Shown: positions 12,000 to 23,626, numbered from the stretch's first letter. The stretch: DNA of 64,000 bases from Sclerodactyla briareus (GCA_026419785.1 JAODTK010003765.1:310001-374000), one strand, 5' to 3'. Translations and numbers: made by a program. Notes: generated by a model not told the origin, from the sequence alone.

Positions 12000-12860
12000 A
12001 GTTTTCGGTACCCAATTAAATTCGCAGGACGATGCACTAGCTGGAATTGGAACTGTTTAGCAAAATTAGTCGGGAATTATCAACCTAGCTTAGCGCGATA
12101 TTGGCTAACTTGTGGAATGTCATTCATTGTTTATGAATAATCTGTCATGCAGCAGCTGCAAATAAATTGGTCCTGTCCAACTGACAGACAAGTCACAGAG
12201 AGAATGCCGAACTGAGATTAAGTGGTTGTGTTTGGGCCTAGGGTTAGGCCTAGCTGCCTACCCACATAGCTTAGCGTAATAATAATGAAGACAAGACTAT
12301 GGAAATATAATAGTTGGGTGTCATGTGTTCGATCTTTGTATGTATATTTTGATCGTTGCCACCTAAACCACACGTAGCGCATGGGGGTGCACATAGGGGC
12401 CAAACCAAGTCACATAGCACTTACCTTCATCCTTAATCTTGCTAACGAGCCAAAAAAGCAATAAATTACAAATGGGGCTATTACCATACTTAATTAGTGG
12501 ACTTCACGCCAAAATCTAATCAGAACGGCCACCCAATCCCGATAAAGAAATTTCATCGAATCGGGCTTACCTTTTCGAGAAATCTGCCTAAGAGAAAAGG
12601 GGACACACCTACACATATACCGCATACATACATACCCACCACACGAAAAGTGATCGCTAAGTCTCTTCCCGACTTTGCTGCAGCCGAGACAAAAAAGTGA
12701 TGATGATATCCCCCTCTCATGATCATATCTCCACTTTTTCCCCATTTTGGAGATATAATGGAAAACATGTTTTACTATAACAGCTATTGTTGCCACCCTA
12801 TGAATATTTGCGTTACGTCCATAACTCCCCAAAACATGTCGATTGAACCGAAACTTGGCA
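12000..12860. other. No gene seen; left flank of hAT
   Basis: Aligns with 53,340-53,738 and, after a copy B insertion, 56,505-56,950. It contains TAGGCCTA-type palindromes and the start of the roughly 180-bp satellite. Open frames of up to 141 codons on the minus strand (12,919-12,494) end inside the hAT left end and are not credible. Confidence 0.4.
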
Positions 12861-12870
12861 CAGCTCGAAG

Positions 12871-14340
12871 CATAGGCGGCGCAAGAGGGGGGTCGGGGGG
12901 GGGGGGGGAGTGTCCCCAAAAAAATCAGAGTGGGGGTCCGTCCCCCCCCCTAAAATTTTGACCAAATGAAATTGAAAAGGTTAACACCCAACATCGACAT
13001 GTAAAAATTAGTCATTATCGATCTGCGTAAAACATGATGGAATATAACAATAGATTAGGACAAGCCCTAAATAAATGTGAAACTAGTATCTTTTAAGTTC
13101 AACCCCCAAATGTTGCGTACCGAACCCGTTGTCGCCTGGTTTGCGATACTTAGCAGCTGGTAGAGGATCTGTAATCGAATGGGCAAATTTACCTCCGCGT
13201 ATCGAGAGAAATGTGAAAAAAATAGAACAAGAACGAAAACAAGCGTCGCATTTTTGCAAATCACGTGATGAAAAACCGACTGACTGTAATGTAGTCTCTT
13301 TGGTCATATAGAGAATTCAGATGCGGACAAATATCACCGCTGTATCACGGTTCAAGGCCACCAATACTCGGCAACAAAAGTGAGAAATTTGGAAAAAAGT
13401 CCTTAGGTTAAAAGATAAAGTGATGCTTGCATTTTGTTCAGCTTTATGAAGAACATGAAGAACATTACCCCAAATGGACATGTCTGTGAATGGAACTGTA
13501 TCATTTACTCTCTTGGCAGTAATGGCTTCAGGTGGACGTACGTTCGAATATTAAAAAAGACACCCAAAATAGCATGATTTATTGTATCGAACTTGTATAC
13601 TGTAAAATTGCTATAAATTGGCTTACAGCTATGTTGCTGATACAACCATAACATATCTTTAAACCTTAATTCACTTGTTTTTACCAAACACTGTCATCAC
13701 CAAGTAGAAAAAGGTCTAATGGTACGTTTCAACGGGCACACTTTGGTGTCTTCGAGACCGTTACGTATAATTTCACTTAGTTGGTCAAGTATTGTAAAAT
13801 GCGAGGAAACCAAAGTGTTAAAAATGTTAATCGTTCAGTGTTTGGCTCGTCCCTTCACGGGAGTCGACCCAAACCCCTAAAAGTCCGCTACGCTAACCAC
13901 GTGACCACAGTTGGATGGCCACTGGCGGGAAAGGGGCTGCCGGGGGGAGCACCATTAACAAAGTACTCAGTCTCGATCATGCACTGAAAATTCACCGTGA
14001 TAATCGAAGGGAGGTGTGGAAATCCCTTTCTCCGGGCGCTCCCTCAGCGGCGAATTTGTGTCTCCAAACCCATCTGATATGCATTTATCATTCTTCATAC
14101 ATCCTTTTATAATATTACCATTTTGCAGACATGACCCAGTTTATAATGGGTACATATAGCTCAAAATACCCAGGAAGTGTCGTTTCCGGCCATCTGGGAG
14201 GATTGTGAAACCCAAAATTTTCTTGGACGCTCCGCCGCCAACCAATGGGGCCTTACGTTAGATAGTAACACACATCAATTCAGCAAAAGTTTGGTCTGCG
14301 CCCCCCCCCCCCCTAAATTTCTAGGCTTCCGCCGCCACTG
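12871..14340 (+). mobile_element. Complete non-autonomous hAT transposon
   Basis: The ends are CATAGGCGGCGCAAG and, reverse complemented, CAGTGGCGGCGGAAG, an imperfect terminal inverted repeat beginning CA as in hAT elements. Perfect 8-bp target duplications GCTCGAAG lie at 12,863-12,870 and 14,341-14,348. Copy B has the unoccupied site at about 56,950. G and C runs follow each end (from 12,885; 14,301-14,313). The 1,470-bp interior encodes no recognisable transposase, so it depended on a relative elsewhere. A second copy in opposite orientation lies at 27,255-28,735. Confidence 0.93.
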
Positions 14341-14364
14341 GCTCGAAGAGACGAGTCATTGATC

Positions 14365-14640
14365 ATACAGCCCACTTATGATTTATCCCAACTTATATCC
14401 TCATTTTGGTGACATCATGGAAACCATGTTTACCGTAACCAACCATGGCGACGCATGATATTTGCGATCGGGCAGTACTCTTACAACATGTCGAGCGATC
14501 GAACCAAAAACTCGGCACAGCTCAAACGGAGAGAAGTGCTTATGATTTATATGATCACCTATGAAATATCCCATTTGGAGATTGGAAATCTGTTCGCCGT
14601 TACAGAAAACTGCGCCCCACCCCCATGATATATCGTTGGG
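14365..14640. repeat. Satellite of about 180-bp units, copy A
   Basis: Units contain CACTTATGAT, ATCCTCATTTTGG, GACATCATGGAAACCATG, GCATGATATTTGCGAT, GGGCAGTA and CTCGGCACAGCTCAAA in this order. One to two units remain here; a diverged unit precedes the hAT at 12,715-12,870. Copy B carries several more (56,800-57,900). The hAT inserted within one unit. Confidence 0.75.
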
Positions 14641-14711
14641 TAATTATATCTCCAAACATGGGGGTTAGGGGGGGTTCCAGGTTTCCGGAAACCCCCCCCC
14701 CCCCTTTACTC

Positions 14712-15350
14712 CAGAAAAAATCACAAGCTAGTATTGTGTGTATTCCATTTTTATTAATGTTATACTTTGAAATTCCATGGAGGATGCTACCGGTCACTAT
14801 TTCGATCCCGCTTCTAGACCATTGAGCGCGCAAAGGGAGTAAGTTCTCCGTGCTAAAGAAAAGGGACCACAAAGAATTCGCGAAGTCCTAGTCACCTAGC
14901 GCCCTAGTGACTACCGATGTGTCGAAGTGTGCATGAGCGAGACAATCTATACCACCGGATGACCTAGTTAAACCGGTGCGAATGTGAGGAGGAGTGGAGT
15001 CGTGGAAAGACGTCGTGGAAGGGAGAAAAAAAAATGAAAAGGCCAAAGACAGCTGTTGAAGCATGGAAAGCATGTGACAAAGATCTGTTCCACAACGTTA
15101 AAATCCTGCTGAAACTTCAGTTGAACAATACCCGTCACCAGTTGTGAGTGTGAAGCGATCCTTTAGTTGCTTGAAACGCCTCAAATCGTACTCGAGATCA
15201 AACATGGAGCAAAGGCGCTTAAACGGACTTTGCAGTGTTGGAACGAACACCGAGGACATCAAACTCCCCAGGGCACTATACCTGCTATATGCGTAGACAT
15301 GAGTATGCCACAGACGAGGATTCGCCTGTTCGAAGAATCTGATGTCTGAA
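14712..15350 (+). pseudogene. hAT transposase C-terminus (copy A)
   Basis: Frames broken by indels give YFEIPW, TISIPLLDH, then LFHNVKILLKL, SVKRSFSCLKRLKSYSRS and RRLNGLCSV. These follow the end of hAT transposases of the ZMYM/P52rIPK-like group, where the CERSFSxLxRLKxYLRSxMxxxRLxGL block is part of the dimerisation region. The zinc-finger, DDE and insertion domains upstream are absent. G/C runs at 14,667-14,704 sit where the missing part would begin. Best read with copy B. Confidence 0.75.
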
Positions 15351-15499
15351 GGATTTCAGTACTAGATCGCGTAAGGTATAACGACTCACCATTTCCTTTA
15401 AATAAACTAACGAAGGGGGAAAAGTAAAATATAAAGGCCAAGGATCAGGAATAGAATTTCTTATTCCTTGACGAAGTAGCGAAATCTATGCAGTCATGT

Positions 15500-15556
15500 C
15501 AGTGTCGGGTGTGTATGTGTGTCGTGTGATGTGTGTGCGTGTGCTGGGTGTTACGG
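15500..15556. repeat. GT-rich microsatellite, copy A
   Basis: Imperfect TG/GTGTGC repeat, shared in position with 58,785-58,830 in copy B. The two differ in length and interruptions. It lies downstream of the hAT transposase remnant. Confidence 0.7.
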
Positions 15557-16679
15557 TTTTGTTACGCCTAGCTTGTAAAAACGAATACTAGACCCCCCAC
15601 CAGGATGGATGAAGCTCATATTTTGGTATGTGGCTTTTCTCGTGAAGGTAGGCCTACAGATCCAGGCAAAGAATTACTTGGCACTAACTACCACTGCAAC
15701 TAGGAAAGCAGTTAAAAACACTTTGAAATGATTTCCACAAAGCTTAATGTTCTGGATTACCTCCTTAGTAATGGTATGGCGAGAATGTTATTTTGAGGAA
15801 TTCAACTATGGTGATGAGTATTATGCAAGAAAATTAACTTGGAAAAAAGGGGAAATTTTATTCCATTAAACAAGCCCGGGAAATGCGATTCCGGCATCTG
15901 ATGGGGTCCATCAGGCCAAAAATGTCCTGGTAAGCTCCCCGCCAACCCATGGTGGCGCGCGCTAAGATGGTAAACATACCGATCATTACTCACGGAAAGT
16001 CCCCCTTTGGAATTCTAAATCCGCCCATTGTCTCCTCCACACATGTTCAGCAAACTGAAACTCAGACAACCATACAGGAATCTCTGATAGGTTCAACACT
16101 TCAAGCGGAAGGAGCCTGCAGATCACTTTTTTAGTTCTTCAAGTTTTGTATGAATATAACAAAACTTCGTAGATGTAGATTGTAGACAACATTTAAATTA
16201 GCAAAGGGGAGGTCATTGAGGGTCAAATTTGCATTCTCTATGCAGTCAGTCTCCCCATACGGTGTATAGGATTCGACGAAATACATTGTCTAAAGAAGAA
16301 GGCCATTTATGACATCGGAACATCACCACACAGACTCTGCCCAGATACGAAGGAACTGATAATGCAGTCTTAATTGCCTCATAAATCATTTTGTTGCTAT
16401 CACACGTCATCCACTGATGCTCAAAATGTGGGTCCCGCGCAATTACCTGAGAATAGATGCAGACGAAAATATGTCAGGCTTCTCGTGTAGTAGCGCGCCA
16501 TTGCCTTTTTACCGGGGGAAGACGGGACACGATACTCGACAGTGATTACGCGAATTCATCACGTTTCTAAGGGTAGGTCAAACTGCCACGTAGAGTTTCG
16601 TTGTGTACGTTGATGTTTTGACGGATACGGCAATCATTTAGCTGCCATATGTGAAACAGTGATACGGATTACAGTAGAC

Positions 16680-16720
16680 GTCGCCGTTGCCGTCGCCGTA
16701 CCGTTGCCGGGCATTCGCCG
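16680..16720. repeat. GCCGTT/GCCGTC array, right member, copy A
   Basis: Short array followed by a CGTAGCTTAAGTGTGAAAACGTACCTTAA string (in 16,730-16,765). The copy B counterpart (59,815-59,880) reads TATAGTGTGAACGTAGC, then AGTGTGAACGTACCTTAA. TTAA flanks and the inverted match to ACGTTCACACTATA elsewhere suggest a transposon end. Confidence 0.6.
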
Positions 16721-16773
16721 CTATCTGTGGAACCGTAGCTTAAGTGTGAAAACGTACCTTAAGAACTAGAGGT

Positions 16774-16835
16774 TCTAGGCCCGGCAACCCAACGCTAACG
16801 TCTCTATGATGAGCTGACGTTGGTGTAGGAAAATA
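16774..16835 (+). repeat. 60-bp hairpin repeat, forward, copy A
   Basis: Unit TAGGCCCGGCAACCCAACG ... GACGTTGGTGTAGG. The interior CCAACG and CGTTGG arms can pair. Copy B has the same at 59,893-59,950. Partial forward copies precede the Harbinger-like units (10,186 and 51,534), and inverted tandem pairs occur at 20,838-20,940 and 60,363-60,487. Confidence 0.7.
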
Positions 16836-17429
16836 GCAGTACGCGCCGTTTCATTTTCTTCAGACGCGCTACCGAAAATGTCCCGAAAGAGTACCACAGA
16901 CCGTAGCTGACAAACATTCATAAATACTTCAGAGTGTCCTGTGCGATAAGAAGAATATGATCACCGGAATCTGATTGTCAGCTGGTGTGAGCCATAGTAA
17001 CTGTACTTACCAGGTACCAGCCAGCACCCAAAGTCAACTTGAAAAAAAACATACAACCTTGTTTGTATAGTACATTGGTAAACATTGTGACGTCACCACA
17101 GCAATGTTATCGTATAAACCATTACAATCTACAGTACATAGCGCAGCATGCAGTCTGACACTGTACTGAAGTGAAACAAAGCTACGTATCCACACTGGTT
17201 GTGTATGGGTTTGTACAGAGCCGCGCCCGCGCTAGCCGAATGACACCACAACAACATTAACAGTTAAAAATTGCCATGGTTGAAACTACAGGCATAGGCG
17301 ACGATCAGATTTTTATCTCATCGGTTCGAAGAGATATGATCACTTGCCAGGCACCTCTATTTACTTTGTAGTTGCCATAGAAACGGTGGCTATGGTACCC
17401 ATAGTTTGGGTTTGGAACTATCCACTTGA

Positions 17430-17580
17430 GGAGATAAAATTATCATGAAATAATAATTTAAATAATATAATTTTAAATAATAAATAATAAAATTAATAAT
17501 GATAAAATTATCATGAAAGAATAATTTAAATACTAATAAATTATTAGAAATAATAACAATTTTCTCTATTTGATATACCA
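17430..17580. repeat. AT-rich tract
   Basis: Nearly pure AT, with GATAAAATTATCATGAAA occurring twice (about 17,433 and 17,501) and runs of AATAATAAAT. It sits immediately upstream of the LINE remnant and is unique to the copy A insertion. Confidence 0.75.
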
Positions 17581-17599
17581 ATCAGAGTTCTGGCTGTGA

Positions 17600-19080
17600 T
17601 CAAACTGAAAGCAGAACGAATTAAACATGGACCCCCAGCCATCAGGCATCTAGCCTAAACAAGGCATTGCTGATCTATCAATCACATGGGCTAGTCATAC
17701 ATCAAGGCATGCTTGATCTACTCCAATACATGGCTTGAGAAACAGGAGATTTTCCAGATGAGATAAAAACAGGAATCCTAATTACCAATACCAAAACCCG
17801 GGGAAAAAGTCCGGACATCCAAAGAACCTACGACCAGTTATAATGCTATCAGTGATCAGGAACATATAGCCATCATCCGATACAAGGAAACAGAAGAATC
17901 ACCAGTCACATCCCTTGCTCAAAGCAGCATACAGATCTGGAGGGACTGACAGAGCAAGTATTTCTACTATCAAGTCTCCGCGGGAGAAAGCAATTTGCAT
18001 CTCAGACAGGAATCAATATACTGCTTGGCATGAGCAAAGCCTTGACAGATCAAGAGAGATTATCTATTGGAGAACCTTGGGAGAACTTCTGGATGCTGAC
18101 GAGTTACTATGTTCTATATATGCTAAGGCTGTACAATACAAGTAGATCGACAAAGAATGGGGGATATTTTCACAAACTAACATCGGGCCCACAGGGAGAT
18201 GAGCAATTGCAGTGCTCTTTACGTATTACCTGGCAAAATACTGCAGCAAGGAGAGAGGATGATGAGGCTGTACATAACTAAACGCAATTTCCGAGAGAAA
18301 ATATTATGACTTTCCCAGAGCATCGAAAAGATCACGCTTTATAGGCAAGCTAAAGCAAAGCCAATCTATAATGATTGATCAGCAATAGCTGAGAAATAAG
18401 CTGGAACAACAACTTAAAGGGACAGATAGCGAAAGTTAAGGAAACAGTACGAAGAAAAGCTTGGGCAGCGTAATCTCACTATAAAGGAGGACAAGACTGA
18501 AGAACATAAAGTCAGCATGAGAGGGATAACAGAATGGAAGAGTGCAAGTACCTGGGAACTCTACTCGACACTGAAGAGAAAAGAAGAGTTCAAAGGAAGA
18601 CAAGGCCTCGCGATCAGGGCCTATAATCAACTCCAAAACAAGTCTTCAAAGCAGGAGAATGAACAATAACACCAAGAGGACGGATGTCAATGCATTACAT
18701 ATCTTCAATTTTTCTATAAAACAGCGAACTTTGCACACTCACAACAAAATTAGAATACAAAATTAACGTTCTCCAAAGGACTTTATTGAGACGTACAATA
18801 AATATAACAGACAAGGGACAGACTGAGAAGGAGATCTCTATGAAATAACAAGCAGTGAACCTTGGAGAAGAACAATCCAACGGAGACGCCTAAATGGGCT
18901 GGGCACTTTGCAGGGCCTCCTGAAGAAACTCCTGCGCACGTCGGGCGCTTAAGGGAATGCAACCGAAGAACGAGACGACCAGTTGGACGGCCCGAAAAAC
19001 TCAACCTTGTTTCAGAAAGTCACTCAAAGAAGCACCAGGGGACTATGTGACACTAGACAATGATCGAAAATAAAGTGGAA
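17600..19080 (+). pseudogene. Non-LTR retrotransposon RT remnant
   Basis: Across frames on the plus strand: PDEIKTGIL, GKSPD, AYRSGGTDRAS, MSKAFD-like, a DADEL helix, then PQGDE followed by a LAKYC-like stretch. At 18,865-19,050 comes RRRLNGLGTL, ETPAHVGRLREC and GRPEKL. These follow the order K-x-GxLxPIxK, AYRxGRxT, DxSKAFD, PQGD and the C-terminal RRRLxWxGHxxR...RGRP of LINE reverse transcriptases. Stops and frameshifts are frequent. The catalytic xADD was not located. Clade uncertain; no endonuclease seen. Confidence 0.72.
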
Positions 19081-19459
19081 ATCTAAGGATACCGCGCAAT
19101 GGCACACCTAGCCGGAAAAGCGTTCAGACGCCGACGACGACGACTGAAGGGATACCCATGGGGGGTACCCATGAATGCCGGGTGATCAGCAATGAGGTGC
19201 ACGCGCAGGAAGGGGTCCGTTTGTGTGTGGGGTGTGCGTGTGCTGTGTGTGTGGGTGTGGTGTGTGTTGGTGTCCGTCATATTTTGATGGTTTTTAGAAA
19301 TACCCTCCATTTTGGAGGGCTTGACCAAAGTGAAATTACTTGAATAGGCACAAAACATAGTGCTCTCAAAATTAGACGGAAAACTCTCAAAATTGGGGAA
19401 TCAGGAGGCAAAAAAGACAAATTTTGGGCAATTTCTCCTTTTTGAATTTTTGTCCTTTT

Positions 19460-20345
19460 TTCCAAGATATTCCATCAATGCGGAATGATTTCAAACTTGT
19501 AGCAATGTTAAAAAGGCACAAATAACAACTTTCCCAGCAACAATCACCCCCAACTACCAAAAATGCCAATTTTTTGGGGGGGAAGTAGATTTGTGGCCAA
19601 ATTGAGAATTTTCAACACATCTGGTTCATTTTCGGTATATTAGAGATTGGGAGGGACCGAATGATTCCCCCCCCCCCCAAAAAAATTCAGAAGAAGTACA
19701 AAGTCAAAACAAAGGGGTCCCAAACATTTATGCTGTAGTAAAGTAACTCAAATTTTCCATGAATATGCATATTTTGGGGGGAGAATATGGCTGTTTCAGA
19801 CATCTTTTTGACAATTTTTCATTTGCAAACTCGCGAAAAGGTTAGCAGTAGAAACAAATTAATGTTCCACCTTTGCCGATGAGATCCTGCAACCGGGATT
19901 GCCCCGTTTCAAGATATTCCCATTCCACTGGCATGATGATTCTCAAACTTGTAACAATGTAATGATAAAAAGGCACAATAACAACTGGTCCTGCAATGAC
20001 CCCCCAAAATTACAAATGCCATTTTTTTTTGGGGGGGGGGGAATAGAATTTGGCCATAATGAGAATTTCTAAAAATTCTGTTCAGGTTTGGATATTTAGG
20101 ATGGAGGACGCGTCGCATGATTCCATTTCAGAAGAGAAGTAAAAAGTATAAAACAAAAAACAAAGATTCACACATTTTATGCTGTAATAGTAACTGAAAT
20201 TTCCATGAATATGATATTTTTGGGGGAAATGGCTGTTTCAGACTATTTTGATCAATTTGTCATTTGCAACTCGCGAAAAGGTAGCAAGTAGAACACAAAT
20301 AATAGTTCCACATTTGCGAGCGAACCTGCAACTCCGGGGATGGCC
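19460..20345. repeat. 447-bp tandem duplication, two units
   Basis: Unit 1 begins TCCAAGATATTCC near 19,460 and unit 2 TTCAAGATATTCC near 19,908. Shared landmarks in order are CAAACTTGTA.CAATG, AAAAGGCACAA, ACAACT, CCAATTTTTTGGGG, ATGCTGTA, AATTTTCCATGAATATG, GGCTGTTTCAGAC and AACTCGCGAAAAGGT. Open frames on both strands echo one another. Function unknown. Confidence 0.82.
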
Positions 20346-20837
20346 CTCTTGTTCGAGTGTATTATTAGTGTATTTTTGCGAGTTGCATTTATGAAGGGCT
20401 TAAAAACTCGCCTTCGGCTCGGAGGTTTAAGCTCCACGGATGGAAGTCTCATCGGTCTTGAATGCAACAACGACCTCGGCACCCTCATATTTATCCCCGA
20501 ATTAACGCACGAAAAATGTAATCTGGTGTCAGCAGAATCCCGGGAAATTCGCCTCAATGGTCCGGTAGAGTAGCCACAACCGAGATGGTCAAACAATTTA
20601 AAGCACAGAAGTTGATGGCGCGTCAGTACGGGTCCAGAGGACATTTTCAAATGCTCAAATGCTTGCACGCGTGCCTCTAGGTAATATTATTAGCTCCATG
20701 CTGATATAAGACCATGCTGGAGAGCGCGCATATCAACTAACGCGATATGGCATCCAGAATCGCTCAAGTGCGCTATGCAACGGGTGCGCGTGACAGGGAG
20801 TAATCGGCCAACGGAGCATTTACCACCGTAGCTACAG

Positions 20838-20940
20838 CATAGGGGCGTATTAGCGTTGGAATGCCGGGACTAGCATTCTACACACCAACGTCAGCGCAGC
20901 ATAGGGCGTTAGCATGGTATGCCGGGCCGAGCCCAGGAGG
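20838..20940 (-). repeat. 60-bp hairpin repeat, inverted tandem pair, copy A
   Basis: Two units in reverse orientation, each ending with a near-GCGTTGGATTGCCGGGCCTAG block after CACACCAACGTCAGC. In copy A they are separated from their forward partner by the 3.6-kb insertion. Confidence 0.7.
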
Positions 20941-21024
20941 CTGTAGGGGCAGAGTTATGGAACATCTCAAAAATTCAAGGAACAAAGCGCGCTACCCCCC
21001 CCCTCCCATCTAAGCGGAAGCGCG

Positions 21025-21862
21025 ACCAGAGCTAGCAGCGTTCTTTCCTTTCGTCTTACAGTCTTTCCCTCTTTTTATTACCCGTTATTTTTGCCACCTT
21101 TTTCTTCCTCTCCCCCCACACCCCATGTTTACTTCTCTATATTCTACTCTCTCGCTGTCTCTGACTTTCTTTCCCTCCCTTGCTCCCTGTGAATGTTACC
21201 CCATCTCTTCTCGCTGTCCTTCTTTCATGTTCAGGTAAATTCTAGCCCCTTCTCTCTCCTGTTTCTGAGATCTTTTTTCTTTCTTATGTCTTTTCTCCAT
21301 AATTATTTCGTTCTTCCTCTAATTTCCCTTGTCCTCTTTGTTTGGTTGTTTTCTTCCCTATTCAGATTCTCTGATTCACCCTCCTCATTCTCTCATTTGA
21401 CCTTGACCCCCCCGCACCATACCAATTCCCTTCTCTCCGTTTACACTTTCCCTCTGTCGTTTCCAGGTGAATTTCTAGCTCTCCCCTCGTGCTCTCTTTT
21501 CTATTTCCATCTTTTGCCCCGTTGCGGCGTGACCTTTTTTTCCCCTTGGTATTTCTTTACTTCCTTCTTTCTTCCCTGTATTGTTTGCCCTCTTTCTCGT
21601 CCCTGTCATGCGTGACTTTTCTGTTATTTATTTCCTCTGCCTATTCCATTTCTTCCTCGCCTATGATATATTGTCATATTTCCCTTTCTTTGTGTGATCG
21701 CACGCCCAACACATCCTACATTTAGGTAAATTCTTCCCTTTTCGCCTATTTTTCTTTATTCTTCCTTTCTGCCTCCTTCTATCCTTTTTTCTTTCCACCT
21801 CTCTTCCCCTTTTATTCCTCCCCCCCCTTTCTCCTCCTCCACCATTTTCCCACCAGTTTTTT
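21025..21862. repeat. Long pyrimidine tract, copy A
   Basis: About 830 bp that is overwhelmingly C and T on the plus strand. A motif resembling TTCAGGTAAATTCTAGC recurs near 21,230, 21,465 and 21,722, about every 240-255 bp, so the tract is a degenerate tandem array. It ends at CCACCAGTTTTTTTCGGGTGGGCGC. Leucine/serine/phenylalanine-rich open frames (up to 140 codons) are composition artefacts. Copy B has 60,618-61,258. Confidence 0.85.
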
Positions 21863-22398
21863 TCGGGTGGGCGCACCGCCCAGCCCGCCCACCCGCTGGC
21901 TACGTTACTGCGCGAGTAGGGACAATTCAGGACACAGGGATTGGGGAGCACAAAATTCAAACGATTACATTGAATTTCGTGTTGTGTCTTCTAGTCAGCA
22001 TTTAAACGATGTTCAGCTTCAGACGATCAAGACAGACTCTCACAGGTTCTAGGCAACAGGACCGCTAGGAATCACAAACGAAAAGGTGGGTGAAGGATTG
22101 AGTGGCGACAGGCATGCCACACGCATATCCGGTGAACGGAGGTGTTCCGACATAGTTCTATAACAGCCACGCCCCGTGTTGGTCTCTCCCATACATAAAA
22201 GAATATTTCACGGAAAGAACGACAAATTAAACAAGGTCTTGTCACAAACCAAGTATTGCGCACCTTCCTGCATTCAGTTTGATTCAAGCGGTATAAAACA
22301 TGCCTGCCGATTCTCTTCTAAAACTGACAGTTTCAAATAATTTAGGTTTTGTTTTCATGACGGGAAAACCCCGGAGCCAGAAAAAAAGCTTGACGAAG

Positions 22399-23626
22399 TG
22401 CGAATGTGCGAATACGCCGAAAAAGACTATTTTCGCTCTTGTGGCTTTAGGTCTATTCATTCGACCCGCGAATGTGCGAATGTGCGATTTTTTTTGTCGC
22501 GGGTCGCGACCAAAAACCGAATTGTCTGGTGACAATTCAAACGCGTGTCGCGGCGGTTCTAGGACGATATGGAAACGCCGAATGGGGACCGAGTCATACT
22601 GAGAATTTCGTATAGCGGCAAAAAAGGCGTATCGTGTCCCAACATCTTGCAATTCCCTCTATTCCGCCTGTTTAATAGGCCTACATAGTTAGTCTATTCA
22701 TATTAAACGGTGCCATAGGTTCGAATCTAGCCGTGCATGAGGATGTTGAAGCGTTATAACTGATCGTGGAAATGCTCCCAAGGTGTCGGGAATCTTCCGC
22801 AATCGGGTTGGATACATCTCGGGGAATCGACCAAGCCCCAGGAATGTATATTTCTAGCCTCTTCTGACACCACCCATGGCATTAAATACCCAAAATATGA
22901 ACAACGTTATCCCGGAAAATGTCTGCCATGTCTTTATAACCCAGCACTCATGCTGCTCTCTAGACGCAAAAGAGTGAATTTCACTCTAAGGAAGTATAGT
23001 CCCTCAGCAAACCTGAATATAGAGTGGGAATTTCACCTAATAGAGTGAGTATCACCTATAATGGGCGAAGATCGTACTCGTGCTCTTATGGAAAATTGGA
23101 GTGGTCAGTCAGCACACTTCCAAAATCCACTCTAGATGAGTGAGGAGCTCCAAAGGGCGAAGATTTTTCTATAAGGAGTGAAATGGCGTGATGATCACAC
23201 CGCAAATCATGGAAGTGACATTCACTCTTTTGTTTTAAGAGTGGGTCGCCCATTTCGTTGGAATTTCAGAAGGGAGGGACATAAGGCCATAGACCTATAA
23301 GCGTGATAATAAGCCATAGGCACAGTTTAGCATACAGCGCTGTCGTCATTGGGGTGAACTGCTCCTACTGTATTTTCTTCAACGAGGAGGTATATCATGG
23401 GAATGATGACATATGGCAAACGATGTGCTTTACGAGCGCATGTTTCTTGTCCGTTCGAGCTAACATGCGATAAATAGGCACGCCATCTAGGTCTGTGTTC
23501 CCCTGCGAACTTTAATCGCGAATCGCGATTCGCGTGCTAGTAAATACCCGCGCGACACGGGACACGCGATTGCCTTTTGGGAAAATCGGTCTGTTTCGCC
23601 TATTCGCCTATCGAAAATTCGCGTGC
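22399..23626. mobile_element. Inverted-repeat element, copy A only
   Basis: Copy B lacks 1.23 kb here (empty site near 61,800-61,835). The left end GTGCGAAT...GCGAATACGCCGAAAAAGACTATTTTCGC matches, in reverse, the right end read as GCACGCGAAT...GCGAATAGGCG-AAACAGACC-ATTTTCCC, giving imperfect terminal inverted repeats of 40 bp or more rich in GCGAAT. Target duplication not resolved and no transposase visible. Superfamily unknown. Confidence 0.7.
22967..23232. mobile_element. Nested MITE with CAAAAGAGTGAAT ends
   Basis: CAAAAGAGTGAATTTCACT (22,967-22,985) and AAGTGACATTCACTCTTTTG (23,213-23,232) are inverted copies with one or two differences. The interior holds more AGAGTG...CACT copies (23,030-23,055), so secondary structure is likely. 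At 266 bp with no coding capacity it fits a MITE, nested inside 22,399-23,626. Confidence 0.65.

Larger units (their letters stand above)
16915..20500. mobile_element. 3.6-kb insertion, copy A only
   Basis: Copy B passes from the equivalent of 16,910 to that of 20,505 in about 30 bp (60,020-60,050). The inserted DNA contains an AT-rich tract (17,430-17,580), a LINE remnant (17,600-19,080), a GT-rich stretch (19,220-19,275) and a 447-bp tandem duplication (19,460-20,345). It probably arose in more than one event. No target duplication was identified. Confidence 0.75.

Noticed and set aside
21193-21725. Hydrophobic Leu/Ser/Phe-rich frames resembling membrane proteins
   Set aside because: They result from the pyrimidine tract; several frames are open at once with the same composition, as at 60,499-61,334.
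22700-22740. tRNA gene suggested by GGTTCGAATC at 22,718
   Set aside because: No A box or acceptor/anticodon pairing could be laid out upstream.
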